DNA from: an uncultured Alphaproteobacteria bacterium
GTDB taxonomy: Bacteria > Pseudomonadota > Alphaproteobacteria > CAAHEQ01 > UBA3637
DNA length: 50,736 bases
Assembly: GCA_944392145.1 (NCBI GenBank)
Contig: CALXVS010000010.1
Span: forward strand, 1-50,736
Direction of reading: 5' to 3'
Both the position numbers and the translations under genes were made by a program. Shown here piece by piece: positions 7,948 to 15,832 of the stretch. The notes below the pieces were generated by a model. That model was not told the DNA's origin. It was given only the letters and a program-made list of their open reading frames with translations, and ran no database searches. Positions within the stretch are counted from its first letter, which is position 1; every line of letters starts with the position of its first letter.

Positions 7948-8751
7948 ATGACAAATTTAATCAAAATCACCGAGATTGAACAAGAACCGCGCATCCAAGA
8001 TATTGTTTTGGGGCGTGCTTTGGGATTAGCACGTGCACGAAAAATAAAAGATGTTATTGATGCAAATATGGCAGAATTATTGACTTATGGTCGTGCGCCC
8101 TTGATAAGGGCGGACGTGAAAATCGGCTGTGCAACCCGTAAGACAGAATCCTATTATTTAAACGAACCGCAAGCATTACTTATTTGTATGTTTTCACGGA
8201 CAGATAAAGCGGCGGAAGTAAGGAAAGAGGTCATACAGGCCTACATGGCATTAAAACACCCTCAAAACGACCTTGGCCTTGTCCCGGTCTCCTCCTACAC
8301 CCGACGTCTTCCCTCCGGACCGCGGGAAATCAAGTTATCCGAAAAAGCCCGGTCTGAAATCGGCGGGATTGTCAAGGCGTGCATCGGTTCGGCCTTAAAA
8401 GACATCACCGTGACACAAACGGTTGACCCCATTGGATACAATATCCCCGAATCGTTAAAGCAACCCGACGTCGTGCCGGCCGAGGTGGAAAAGGAGCTGT
8501 GGCGCCTGACCGAACAGTTGCATTACGGACTTCAAAAGCAACAACCGAAAGCACAAAACACATCGGTGCTGAATTTGTTTTACCTATTGCGGGCACTTAA
8601 AACGGTTTTAACCCGGTATCGCACCGTGCAAAACGAAACGTTGTTTGCCGTGGACATGATGAAAGGGGATAAAAACTATGAAAAGGACGAGGCTTTAGAA
8701 CGCATATACATCCTAAACGCCATGACGAACGGCGCGTTACGGGTGTGCTGA
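7948..8751 (+). CDS. Antirepressor-type protein A with shared C-terminal domain
   Basis: A 267-aa protein. Residues 1-105 form an N-terminal module (DIVLGRALGLARARKIKDVI ... YYLNEPQALLICMFS ... EVRKEVIQAYMAL) typical of phage antirepressor/anti-immunity proteins that are neither BRO nor Rha. Residues 106-267 are a domain shared with three other proteins here (19276, 39671, 42518), starting LGLVPVSSYTRR and ending TNGALRVC. It is transcribed against the late operon, next to the spanins. Such proteins usually counter the CI repressor or act on the host; the target is unknown. An RNA leader controls it. Confidence 0.75.
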   Translation: MTNLIKITEIEQEPRIQDIVLGRALGLARARKIKDVIDANMAELLTYGRAPLIRADVKIGCATRKTESYYLNEPQALLICMFSRTDKAAEVRKEVIQAYMALKHPQNDLGLVPVSSYTRRLPSGPREIKLSEKARSEIGGIVKACIGSALKDITVTQTVDPIGYNIPESLKQPDVVPAEVEKELWRLTEQLHYGLQKQQPKAQNTSVLNLFYLLRALKTVLTRYRTVQNETLFAVDMMKGDKNYEKDEALERIYILNAMTNGALRVC

Positions 8752-8755
8752 CAAC

Positions 8756-8785
8756 AACGCCGGACTGAACATCCGGCGTTGATTT
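8756..8785 (+). terminator. Terminator after antirepressor A
   Basis: AACGCCGGA (8756-8764) pairs with TCCGGCGTT (8772-8780), then GATTTATTTA. The loop CTGAACA and most of the stem recur after all four paralogues, so this hairpin travels with the C-terminal cassette. Confidence 0.7.
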
Positions 8786-8787
8786 AT

Positions 8788-9192
8788 TTATCCATGATTA
8801 TAGAGGGTAAATGCACGATCAATCCAAATTATATGAAAAATTTCTCCTTCCCGAAAACCAACAAAAGGGGCTTTCCCGAAAAACCTAAATGCCAACAGCT
8901 TTGTATCTGGTTTTACAATGGCAGGAATGGCCGCTTTAATAGAATCATGACTGATTATCTCACAACCCAATCCATGCCGAGGAGCATTTGTAAGCTCTTG
9001 CCATGTCATCCGAGAATGCTTATGCAATGTTTTTAAAAACTCTATCTGTTCTTTTTCTGTGCAATTATTTAAATCAAATCCGTCTTGTAAATGTTTAATT
9101 GAAAAAGAAGGACGTTCATTATTCGTGCTTACAGATGTTGTTTTAGCATATAAAGGACAGTCTTTACACTGTTTAAACGGGCTTTTTCGCAT
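8788..9192 (-). CDS. Putative toxin partner of a Panacea-domain antitoxin
   Basis: A 134-aa protein encoded one base after the Panacea gene (stop-T-ATG), so it is translationally coupled. The N terminus has a CKDCPLYAK Cys pair. The C terminus (LLAFRFFGKAPFVGFREG ... FHIIWIDRAFTLYNHG) has the alternating pattern of small beta-sheet RNase-type toxins. No characterised family can be named with certainty. The toxin role rests on the Panacea neighbour and the gene order antitoxin-toxin. Confidence 0.6.
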   Translation of the reverse strand: MRKSPFKQCKDCPLYAKTTSVSTNNERPSFSIKHLQDGFDLNNCTEKEQIEFLKTLHKHSRMTWQELTNAPRHGLGCEIISHDSIKAAIPAIVKPDTKLLAFRFFGKAPFVGFREGEIFHIIWIDRAFTLYNHG

Positions 9193-9193
9193 A

Positions 9194-9634
9194 TTATACT
9201 AAACGTGTTTTGAAAAAGCGCTTCATGCTTTCATCTGAAATGACATCATCTTTTGTTTTATTATATGATTCAATCCATGGACTTTCAGCATGCGTCATAT
9301 CCCGCAATCTCCAAGCAGAATATTGTCCAAATTCAGCATAAATATCATCTAAAAACGACCTTATTTCACAAGGAATAGAATCAATCTTAAATCCAGGTTC
9401 AGGCATTAAACACGCTGAGCCGTTTACCTTAAATTTATGATATAACAACGGAACAACCGGACCATGTTGCCATGCCTGTAACGTTTCATCAAACAACCGC
9501 TTTCCATGCATTGCCAAATAAAAACCCTGAGCATAATAACATAATTTTTGAAGCTTCAAATTTGAAATACAATCTTCAGCTTCATGATCAACCAATGTTA
9601 AAAAATAATTGGCGACATCCATAGCCGTTACCAT
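9194..9634 (-). CDS. Panacea-domain (DUF4065/SocA-like) antitoxin
   Basis: A 146-aa protein with the Panacea signature: DVANYFLTL near the start, ISNLKLQKLCYYAQGFYLA, and AWQHGPVVPLLYHKF. Panacea proteins act as versatile antitoxins paired with varied toxins, and some are proteolytic adaptors such as Caulobacter SocA. The ATG at 9634 is preferred over the longer frame from 9727 because AAGGAG precedes it and the frame upstream covers its promoter. With 8788-9192 it forms a cargo unit with its own promoter between lysozyme and spanins. Confidence 0.85.
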   Translation of the reverse strand: MVTAMDVANYFLTLVDHEAEDCISNLKLQKLCYYAQGFYLAMHGKRLFDETLQAWQHGPVVPLLYHKFKVNGSACLMPEPGFKIDSIPCEIRSFLDDIYAEFGQYSAWRLRDMTHAESPWIESYNKTKDDVISDESMKRFFKTRLV

Positions 9635-9682
9635 ACTTGTTTTCTCCTTTTTTTGAAAGCCAAAAGATTTCGGCTTTCCTAT

Positions 9683-9711
9683 AGGATAAAACCAATTCAC
9701 GATTCTGTCAA
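9683..9711 (-). promoter_or_regulatory. Promoter of the Panacea toxin-antitoxin unit
   Basis: On the minus strand TTGACA (9711-9706), 17 bp, TATCCT (9688-9683). A hairpin GAAAGCC/GGCTTTC lies between promoter and ATG. Confidence 0.6.
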
Positions 9712-9712
9712 T

Positions 9713-9753
9713 AAAAAAACGCATCATCCTTTCCTTTCGCGTCCTGATGCGTT
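9713..9753 (-). terminator. Terminator between lysozyme and the Panacea unit
   Basis: Minus strand AACGCATCA (9753-9745) pairs with TGATGCGTT (9726-9718), then a T run (9717-9713). It isolates the Panacea unit from late transcription. Confidence 0.75.
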
Positions 9754-9806
9754 AATTATAACAAATTTTGTTACTTTTTTGAATGACCTTGAATTATCCT
9801 TTTATA

Positions 9807-10229
9807 TCACACATCCCAAAAGAAATAGCACAACTCTTCGGTGCGGCGCTTGAACAGACCAAGCAATCCGTTTTTAAAGCCATAATCCCATTCGCGGCAA
9901 ACGGCTGCCCAATCGCGGGCGCAAATGGCCCGATAGAGGTTTGATTTTAAAAACCCGGCCGCGTTCCAATTGTAGACCAAACTGGCGATGGCCTCTTTCT
10001 GCCGATTTGTCAACGGAAAGGGTATTTTACCGAATACCGGATACACCTCGCGGATACAATAATCATTCAGCAATGCCTCGGCATAATCCGCCGTGATGAT
10101 ATCCCCCTCTTGCACTTTTCGCCCGTCGGGATAGGATGTATTTCCATATCCGATTGTCCAAACGCCGACGGGGCATTTATAGGCTTGCAACCGTAAACCC
10201 TCATATTTTTTTATCAATCCCGTTGTCAT
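9807..10229 (-). CDS. Phage endolysin, T4-type lysozyme (GH24)
   Basis: A 140-aa GH24 muramidase that cleaves peptidoglycan at lysis. The active-site region is YEGLRLQAYKCPVGVWTIGY with catalytic Glu at residue 10 and the Thr of TIGYGNT. The usual Asp of this triad is Cys here (AYKCP), a variant seen in other phage lysozymes. LTNRQKEAIASLVYNWN is the conserved helical core. There is no export signal, so a holin is required. AGGAAA precedes the ATG; the gene follows the holin-like protein. Confidence 0.9.
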   Translation of the reverse strand: MTTGLIKKYEGLRLQAYKCPVGVWTIGYGNTSYPDGRKVQEGDIITADYAEALLNDYCIREVYPVFGKIPFPLTNRQKEAIASLVYNWNAAGFLKSNLYRAICARDWAAVCREWDYGFKNGLLGLFKRRTEELCYFFWDV

Positions 10230-10238
10230 GAGTTTTTC

Positions 10239-10583
10239 CTATTTAAATAAAAACGTGCCGACTTCGCCCACCGACACACCAAAACCGGCACATAATAAAG
10301 TGATAAGCACATAAATAAACACCTTGTTGGATAACACTTCCTTTACCGCGCCGGTGACAGAAACACGCTTACTAACCAACTCTAAAACCCGGTCAATTTT
10401 TGTGTCCATCACGGCCACTTTTTTTTCAATGTCTGTTACTTTTTTTTCAATCTTTGTCATGCGTTCATCCATTTGTTCAAAATCCTTGCATTGTTCTTCA
10501 TGTAAAAGCAAGGCGGCCTTTGACAGACCACCTTGTTTTACTTGTCCTTTGATCATGTCCAAAGCCACACGTTGTTTACACAT
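10239..10583 (-). CDS. Holin-like protein with coiled coil and C-terminal membrane segment
   Basis: A 114-aa protein: helical N terminus, a heptad coiled coil (MTKIEKKVTDIEKKVAVMDTK) and one transmembrane segment near the C terminus (VFIYVLITLLCAGFGVSVG). This resembles XhlA/gp-type lysis accessory membrane proteins, and it sits directly before the lysozyme gene. The ATG at 10583 is preferred to 10619 because GGAGGG lies just upstream; it overlaps the preceding gene by 8 bases. Whether it forms holes itself is not shown. Confidence 0.65.
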   Translation of the reverse strand: MCKQRVALDMIKGQVKQGGLSKAALLLHEEQCKDFEQMDERMTKIEKKVTDIEKKVAVMDTKIDRVLELVSKRVSVTGAVKEVLSNKVFIYVLITLLCAGFGVSVGEVGTFLFK

Positions 10584-11049
10584 CTGTTCCCTCCGTTTCT
10601 TGATTGATCCATTCGTCAAACGTCATCGGATTTTTTAACCACCATTCTTCCGTCTCTGTGTAATCCCTCAAATAGGAACGATAGTCTTTATATGCCTGCC
10701 GTTCTTCATCTGTAATCGGATAATCAGGACATGATACGCACGGATCCGTTTCGCGCAAATAGCTGTTACGGACGAAGCGAACCTTGGCACGTTTATTATC
10801 GGACTGCTCTTTGTCATAGGCGACCTTTTGTTCATCCGTCATCGCGGCATAGTGGATTTGTTCAACTTCACTTATTTTACGAACCGTGTAGCGACCATTA
10901 AAGCAATCAATCATATATTCGCCCGATTCATTGCACCGTTTAGCTACGTCAGCATAAATAGCTTCGTATTCGGCGGGCGTGTGGTTACTGTCGCCCCTAA
11001 TTAGAGAATCTTTAGAAATATCAAAACTTTTAAAATCAATGTCTTGCAT
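10576..11049 (-). CDS. Tail fibre assembly chaperone-like protein
   Basis: A 157-aa protein whose C terminus (PITDEERQAYKDYRSYLRDY, then a WW pair and FDEW) matches the phage tail assembly chaperone family found directly after tail-fibre genes, which helps fold or attach the fibre. It lies immediately after the fibre gene with AAAGGA before the ATG. The N-terminal half is not conserved in a way I recognise. Confidence 0.7.
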   Translation of the reverse strand: MQDIDFKSFDISKDSLIRGDSNHTPAEYEAIYADVAKRCNESGEYMIDCFNGRYTVRKISEVEQIHYAAMTDEQKVAYDKEQSDNKRAKVRFVRNSYLRETDPCVSCPDYPITDEERQAYKDYRSYLRDYTETEEWWLKNPMTFDEWINQETEGTDV

Positions 11050-11088
11050 AATTTTTTATTCCTTTCATATATCAAAAATAACAGTCGG

Positions 11089-11940
11089 CTAATACCCGAT
11101 TGCCATCCAAAAGGCATCATCCCCGTGTGAAGCATGTGTCCAGTCAATTTGAAAGGTTGTTTTTGTGCGAGTGTTACCAAGAACGAATAACCGGGAGCCT
11201 CCAGCCGGTACACCATTGCCTGATTTACAAACGCCAGTGACAGAATAAGTATTTGTCGTAAAAGGTGTTGGCAGCGTGACCGTTGCTGCACCGTTCATCG
11301 GGATGTGGGTATACCCCCATTGAATAATAAGGCCATTGGCAAATTTCGTATAATTACTCCAGCTTGAAGTGATAACAAAACCGACAACGGTATTTTTGCC
11401 AGCGGCCGTAATGTTATCCATGGATGTATTTGCTTTCGTTGAAAAATCAAACGCTTCCCACCCGATATTTATGCCATCCGTTGTTAAAACTTTGCCGTCA
11501 TTGCCGGATTGATCGGGAATAATTTTATCACGAAAGAAAACACCGCCGGATATCCAGTTTGTCGTATCCTCAGCCGGGTTGGTTGTTGTCCATGTGCCCG
11601 TTTTGTTGATATAAATATCAAACGGATGCGCGTCATCATAATACGAGCAGACAGAATATTTATAATAGGTTTCTGTCGGCAACCATGAGGGGATGCCCTC
11701 TTTCGTATTTTCCAAAATCGCCTTGCACAACACAAATTGCAGTCCTTGCATTTCTTCCAAACGTGGCAAAATGCTGGCACTGGTCGTTGCATTCAGCCAT
11801 CCGGTCAGCCACGCCGGCAAAGATTGAATTGTTTCAGGATCAGAAGAACTTTCCGCTGTCCCGGCAGAATATGACCCAAACACCCCGTTGTTATCCGCAT
11901 TTTGAGCAAATTGCTTCAATTGAAACCGATTATTCGCCAT
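11089..11940 (-). CDS. Tail fibre / receptor-binding protein
   Basis: A 283-aa protein at the end of the tail operon. The N terminus (RFQLKQFAQNADNNGVFGSY) is the likely baseplate attachment part. The C-terminal ~90 residues (FANGLIIQWGYTHIP, then VTLPTPFTTNTYSVT) match the common receptor-binding tip fold of tail fibres that begin GLIIQWG and end near the C terminus. It should determine host recognition. AGGAGGT precedes the ATG and overlaps the end of the DUF2612-type gene. Confidence 0.85.
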   Translation of the reverse strand: MANNRFQLKQFAQNADNNGVFGSYSAGTAESSSDPETIQSLPAWLTGWLNATTSASILPRLEEMQGLQFVLCKAILENTKEGIPSWLPTETYYKYSVCSYYDDAHPFDIYINKTGTWTTTNPAEDTTNWISGGVFFRDKIIPDQSGNDGKVLTTDGINIGWEAFDFSTKANTSMDNITAAGKNTVVGFVITSSWSNYTKFANGLIIQWGYTHIPMNGAATVTLPTPFTTNTYSVTGVCKSGNGVPAGGSRLFVLGNTRTKTTFQIDWTHASHGDDAFWMAIGY

Positions 11941-12571
11941 TGATACCTCCTATTATATCGTTATATGTTGCAAATCTTCCCTCACCCATGGGATCACCCT
12001 CGTATGTTCCAAAACCCACCGTAATGGGAGAGGGAACAATTTGATTGTATGACCCAAAACCAAAATATTTTTGTTCAATTTTTTGAAATTCAATTTCGGA
12101 CCCGACACCAGCTGGGCGCGGTAAAATTTGCGGAAACAGGGCGCGTTCCCAATCCGCCAACTCAAAATCAAACGCAAAGATCAGGGTGGACATGTTTAAG
12201 GCATCCACCATATAAACACGACCGCGATCCTTGAACAAATTCTTTAAAAACAAATTGATTGTTGAAATTGTGCCATCCCATGTTGTGCCAAAAGCCCTTA
12301 TTTTAATCACTTCCCGAAACTGATCATCCGTTAAATGATAGGACACCCCATCAATCGTGAAATTTCGGGTAATTTTAAATAAAAGCCCCCAAAAATAATC
12401 TAATGCTTCCGGAATACAGGTATCAAAGTTCATGATTTCCTGACCGAAAATCGCCGAAACATCCGCATATGTGTCATAAATTTTGGCTTTTTCCATCATC
12501 AATGCGGATATATTCGTATACCCGAATTGCCGTTGTATGCTGTCAAGGGCCAACTGTGTGTAATCAGTCAT
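11930..12571 (-). CDS. Baseplate/tail protein (DUF2612-type)
   Basis: A 213-aa protein between baseplate J and the fibre gene, the position of gpI/DUF2612 proteins that link fibre to baseplate. Supporting residues include a conserved central stretch (GTTWDGTISTINLFLKNLF) and an aromatic-rich C terminus. The ATG at 12571 has GAGGTG upstream and overlaps the end of the J gene, indicating coupling. Confidence 0.7.
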   Translation of the reverse strand: MTDYTQLALDSIQRQFGYTNISALMMEKAKIYDTYADVSAIFGQEIMNFDTCIPEALDYFWGLLFKITRNFTIDGVSYHLTDDQFREVIKIRAFGTTWDGTISTINLFLKNLFKDRGRVYMVDALNMSTLIFAFDFELADWERALFPQILPRPAGVGSEIEFQKIEQKYFGFGSYNQIVPSPITVGFGTYEGDPMGEGRFATYNDIIGGINGE

Positions 12572-13745
12572 TTGACACCTCATTCGTTGCTATATTATCG
12601 GCCGATAAAGCAGCCACTTGTTCAATGGACAAAGAAAGATAATCCAAATAACCCGTTTCCCCCGAAACATTTACTTTAACGCTTAATAAATCCATATAGG
12701 GGAAATCATCAAACGCCTGCGCCAACATGTTTCCGGAAATTGTTTGACCGATTTTAAATCCGTTTTCGGCGATATAACTTAAAAGTTGGTTTTTGATTTT
12801 ATCGGTAATATCGGCCGGTGTATACAGGTTGCGTTCATAATTAATTTGAACGCTTAAATCAACAACATCCGGGCGCCGGATTTTATAATAAAACGTATAA
12901 TCCGCATTCGGATCATAATATCCGACAACCGTATCACCGACCGTGCCGGCCCCTAAAGTTTTAACCCGTCCCAGGCATGTGGCAATATCGTTCCCGTTGC
13001 CCCCCAAGACACATAAATAAATGCTGTTGCGTTCCATGGTAACACCGTCCACAACTTGTGTTATTGATTTTGCATTTTCCCGGCCGACGACACTTAACAC
13101 GCCATCCAGCTGGGCAATGTTATCCACAATGGCCCCCAATAATCCGATAGCCCGAATGTTCAACCAATTTGCCGTTATCCGTTGTTTAAATTCGTTATCG
13201 GTTTCGGTTGCATATCCCGTCGCTCCGGCATAATTGTTCGTCACGGTATCCCACCCGGAAATGTTTGTCACAATTGTTGTCACGGTTCCCGGTAAAACTT
13301 GTATGGCACCGCTTGTCGTTGAGGCAAATTGTGCGTTGATACTGCCTGTGCTGGGCAGCGTTGTGTTATCCAGCGCTGCAAACTGATATGTGCCGTCGGA
13401 CACCAACGATCCGGCCGGAATAATTGTGCCGGCAGCCCCCGTCAATGTGCAAACGACCACCGTTGGTTGGTTTAATTTGCGCGTATACCCGAAAACCGCC
13501 GCACTGCGATCCAGTTCATCCCCCACCGCATAAAAGGGTAAAAATGAATTGGCAACTTTTAAAAGGCTTTCTTGGGTTAAATTAAGTGCTTTCATGTCAT
13601 AGTCAATTAACTGCCCTTGCGCTGTGCCGCTGGAAACATCCAAATCAGATCCCAAAGCCTTTTTATAGGCCTGCTCTACATCCGCCCGTATCACAGAGGC
13701 ATCAACAGTAATCACGCCCAATTCGTTCACGCTAAATAAGCTCAT
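12564..13745 (-). CDS. Baseplate J-like protein
   Basis: A 393-aa baseplate wedge protein. Family features are the N-terminal helix (DVEQAYKKALGSDLDVSSGT), the DELDRSAAVFGYTR turn, and RITANWLNIRAIG ahead of the repeated alpha/beta C-terminal half. J-like proteins form the wedge that triggers sheath contraction. The ATG overlaps the stop of the gp25-like gene by four bases; GGAG precedes it. Confidence 0.9.
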   Translation of the reverse strand: MSLFSVNELGVITVDASVIRADVEQAYKKALGSDLDVSSGTAQGQLIDYDMKALNLTQESLLKVANSFLPFYAVGDELDRSAAVFGYTRKLNQPTVVVCTLTGAAGTIIPAGSLVSDGTYQFAALDNTTLPSTGSINAQFASTTSGAIQVLPGTVTTIVTNISGWDTVTNNYAGATGYATETDNEFKQRITANWLNIRAIGLLGAIVDNIAQLDGVLSVVGRENAKSITQVVDGVTMERNSIYLCVLGGNGNDIATCLGRVKTLGAGTVGDTVVGYYDPNADYTFYYKIRRPDVVDLSVQINYERNLYTPADITDKIKNQLLSYIAENGFKIGQTISGNMLAQAFDDFPYMDLLSVKVNVSGETGYLDYLSLSIEQVAALSADNIATNEVSND

Positions 13746-14077
13746 AGGTCAAACGCTCCATAAATTGAATTAATGTTTGCTTCGCACACCAACGTTTCCC
13801 CGGTGTGTGTCAGTTTTAAGGAAGACACGCTGACAATGTCTTCTCCGTCCAATATTCTGTTTTGGATCATGTTTTTAACATAGGTTTCACCGCCGGCTTT
13901 GCCCAAGACGGTGTTGTCATAATCAATCCCCTCTTCTTGATTTAAGGGATTTTCACCCAGGTATAATCCGATCCTTGTTTTGGTATTTTGGGCGCATGCT
14001 TTAAGTCCCTCCAAAACCGACAGGTTTCCCTGCGTCACAACCAAATTGTTGTGCGCATCCAACTCTAATGTTTTCAT
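13742..14077 (-). CDS. gp25/W-like baseplate wedge protein
   Basis: A 111-aa protein (LVVTQGNLSVLEGLKACAQN, RIGLYLGENPLNQEEGIDY) with size, fold pattern and position (between spike and J) of gp25/W or DUF2634 baseplate proteins. The ATG at 14077 has AGAGGA upstream; the longer frame to 14245 overlaps the spike gene and lacks a ribosome site. Confidence 0.75.
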   Translation of the reverse strand: MKTLELDAHNNLVVTQGNLSVLEGLKACAQNTKTRIGLYLGENPLNQEEGIDYDNTVLGKAGGETYVKNMIQNRILDGEDIVSVSSLKLTHTGETLVCEANINSIYGAFDL

Positions 14078-14087
14078 GTTTTCCTCT

Positions 14088-14798
14088 TTAGGCTGATTTA
14101 ACAATACTGCTGCCGGATGTAATTTGCCCGCTGACACCGGCGACAACAACCGTATCACCGATGCGGGCAATCCCGGCACCGCCGGAAGCACCCAAATTGA
14201 CCTCGTTAGCTTCAACGGTGGCACTTTGGGCCTGAACAGACACACTGCCCTGAATCGTCCCGGTCAAGGATGAGGACGTTAACGCAAGGGAAGATATTCC
14301 GTTATCGGACGAAACCGTCATGGTTATTTGATCAGGTTTTATGACAACTTGGGACGACCCGTTTTTAAGTGTTAAGCCATTGGGCGTATATCCAAAATCA
14401 AACGGCAAAAAGACACCATTACTTAAACTAAACAGTTGATTACTGCCAGCCCCGGCAACCTGATGTGTCGCAAAATATTTCGTCGGATCATATTTACAGG
14501 CCAACAGAACCCCTTTATCCCCAACCGCGATCGGGATACTGATTTCACACTGGCCGCCCTTTATGACAAAAACGGGGATGTTAAAAATTGGCTCTTGCTG
14601 CGGTAAAACAGCACCCAGTGTGGTTTGCAGCCGAATGACGGGACGCACGTCAACCGTATTGTCGTCGTTCACAGCCGAAACTTCAACAATAGAAACGGTA
14701 AACAGATTATTCATTAAATAATCTTGAATAATCTGTCCCAAAGCGCCCCAAGCCTCATCCAAATTGGCCGGGTTAAAAGAGGGAATGTTATTTTTCAA
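14088..14798 (-). CDS. Baseplate spike protein (gp138/gpV-like)
   Basis: A 236-aa protein with an OB-like N-terminal half (FTVSIVEVSAVNDDNTVDVRP, IPIAVGDKGVLLACKYD) and a glycine/serine/threonine-rich beta-helical C-terminal half, as in gp138-type central spikes that pierce the outer membrane. The start codon is TTG at 14798, with GGAGAG upstream, overlapping the end of the hub gene by 11 bases; no ATG fits as well. Confidence 0.75.
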   Translation of the reverse strand: MKNNIPSFNPANLDEAWGALGQIIQDYLMNNLFTVSIVEVSAVNDDNTVDVRPVIRLQTTLGAVLPQQEPIFNIPVFVIKGGQCEISIPIAVGDKGVLLACKYDPTKYFATHQVAGAGSNQLFSLSNGVFLPFDFGYTPNGLTLKNGSSQVVIKPDQITMTVSSDNGISSLALTSSSLTGTIQGSVSVQAQSATVEANEVNLGASGGAGIARIGDTVVVAGVSGQITSGSSIVKSA

Positions 14799-15663
14799 GG
14801 ATTTCTCTCCGATATAAATTTAAATGAGTAAACCAGGCTGACCCTTTTGTATCACATTGATGCGTGATTGTTTGAACCGCATATTTTTCACCGTTTAATT
14901 CCGTGAACTTTTGTGTTTGTAAATTGACCAATTGCCCGGTAATCACTGACGGATCCAACCGCACCCGCACATCACACCCGACGTTTGTCGGACGCGGCGA
15001 ACCGATCATGTTGCGTTGATCAATAACAAACGTTTTAAATGACTTCACAACATCGCCCGGACGTTTCACAATCAACATATTTTGATACAGATAGATATCA
15101 AGTCCCGTTATTCGGGCCAATTTTCGCAAATGACCCGGCAAATTTAAATCCGAACCCGAATAATTTTGAACAAATACGGGGTCGCTTAACCCGTTTCTGA
15201 ACGAATAGCCATACTCTTTGGCCAACGTTGATAAAATAAGCGATAAATTTGTTTCCCCCTTAAACGAATAGCTTTTTGGTGTTTCCAAAAGCGTTGAAAA
15301 ACTGCTCATCGCCTTAATTTGAATATTGTAATTGGCTTCATCTAAATTGGGGACGGCCTCAACAATGTTCCCGGCAAAGATCATGGCGTATTTGTTGTCG
15401 TATCCGGCAATCAGTTCAATCCGGTTGCGAATTTGGTTTTTGGTGAACGTCGTATAGCTGGTCCCCAGTTTATTCATAGTCTCTCGCTTTAGACCGTAAA
15501 TTGTTATGTTTGCTTCCTGAATCGCACCGGAAACGGTTGCTTGTGCGTTAAATTCAACCTTATACTGAATATTCAGATTGCTTAAAACTTTACGCTCTTT
15601 TAAATCAACACTCCCATCCAGTAAAATAAGTTGAAAATGCCGTTTTGGAATAGACCATTTCAT
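14788..15663 (-). CDS. Baseplate hub protein (gpD/gp44-like)
   Basis: A 291-aa protein placed between the nuclease A cassette and the spike, where the hub is found. It starts with a beta-rich domain (FQLILLDGSVDLKERKVLS), has FAGNIVEAVPN and FSTLLETPKSYSF, then LRKLARITGLDIYLYQNMLI, all typical of late-control-D-like hubs that hold the spike. AGAGGG precedes the ATG. Confidence 0.75.
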   Translation of the reverse strand: MKWSIPKRHFQLILLDGSVDLKERKVLSNLNIQYKVEFNAQATVSGAIQEANITIYGLKRETMNKLGTSYTTFTKNQIRNRIELIAGYDNKYAMIFAGNIVEAVPNLDEANYNIQIKAMSSFSTLLETPKSYSFKGETNLSLILSTLAKEYGYSFRNGLSDPVFVQNYSGSDLNLPGHLRKLARITGLDIYLYQNMLIVKRPGDVVKSFKTFVIDQRNMIGSPRPTNVGCDVRVRLDPSVITGQLVNLQTQKFTELNGEKYAVQTITHQCDTKGSAWFTHLNLYRREILEK

Positions 15664-15704
15664 GTAAATCCCTCTTTTTTAATGCATCGTCCCCACAAAA
15701 CAGG

Positions 15705-15733
15705 TTGACTTATCTTTTTGTAAGTGATATAAT
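15705..15733 (+). promoter_or_regulatory. Promoter of small RNA A
   Basis: TTGACT (15705-15710), 17 bp, TATAAT (15728-15733), on the strand opposite to the late operon. The 29 bp are identical to 23532-23560. Confidence 0.85.
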
Positions 15734-15739
15734 TGTTTA

Positions 15740-15832
15740 AAAGTTGGTTGAGGAAGGGGCTTTGACCCTAGTCAGTGTCTGTCAACCAGGTGACCGCAAG
15801 TTAGTAGACCCGCCTCTTGCGGCTTTTTATTT
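15740..15832 (+). ncRNA. Small RNA A, convergent with nuclease A
   Basis: This ~90-nt RNA has no reading frame. GTTGGTTG (15753-15760) pairs with CAACCAG (15783-15789), forming a first hairpin. A strong terminator follows: CCGCAAG (15794-15800) with CTTGCGG (15816-15822) and a T run. The T run contains the complement of the nuclease A stop codon (15827-15829). The first ~65 nt are identical to small RNA B, while the terminator stem differs. Confidence 0.75.

Noticed and set aside
8405-8596. 63-aa minus-strand frames inside each antirepressor paralogue
   Set aside because: They recur only because the sense domain is duplicated; no start signals.
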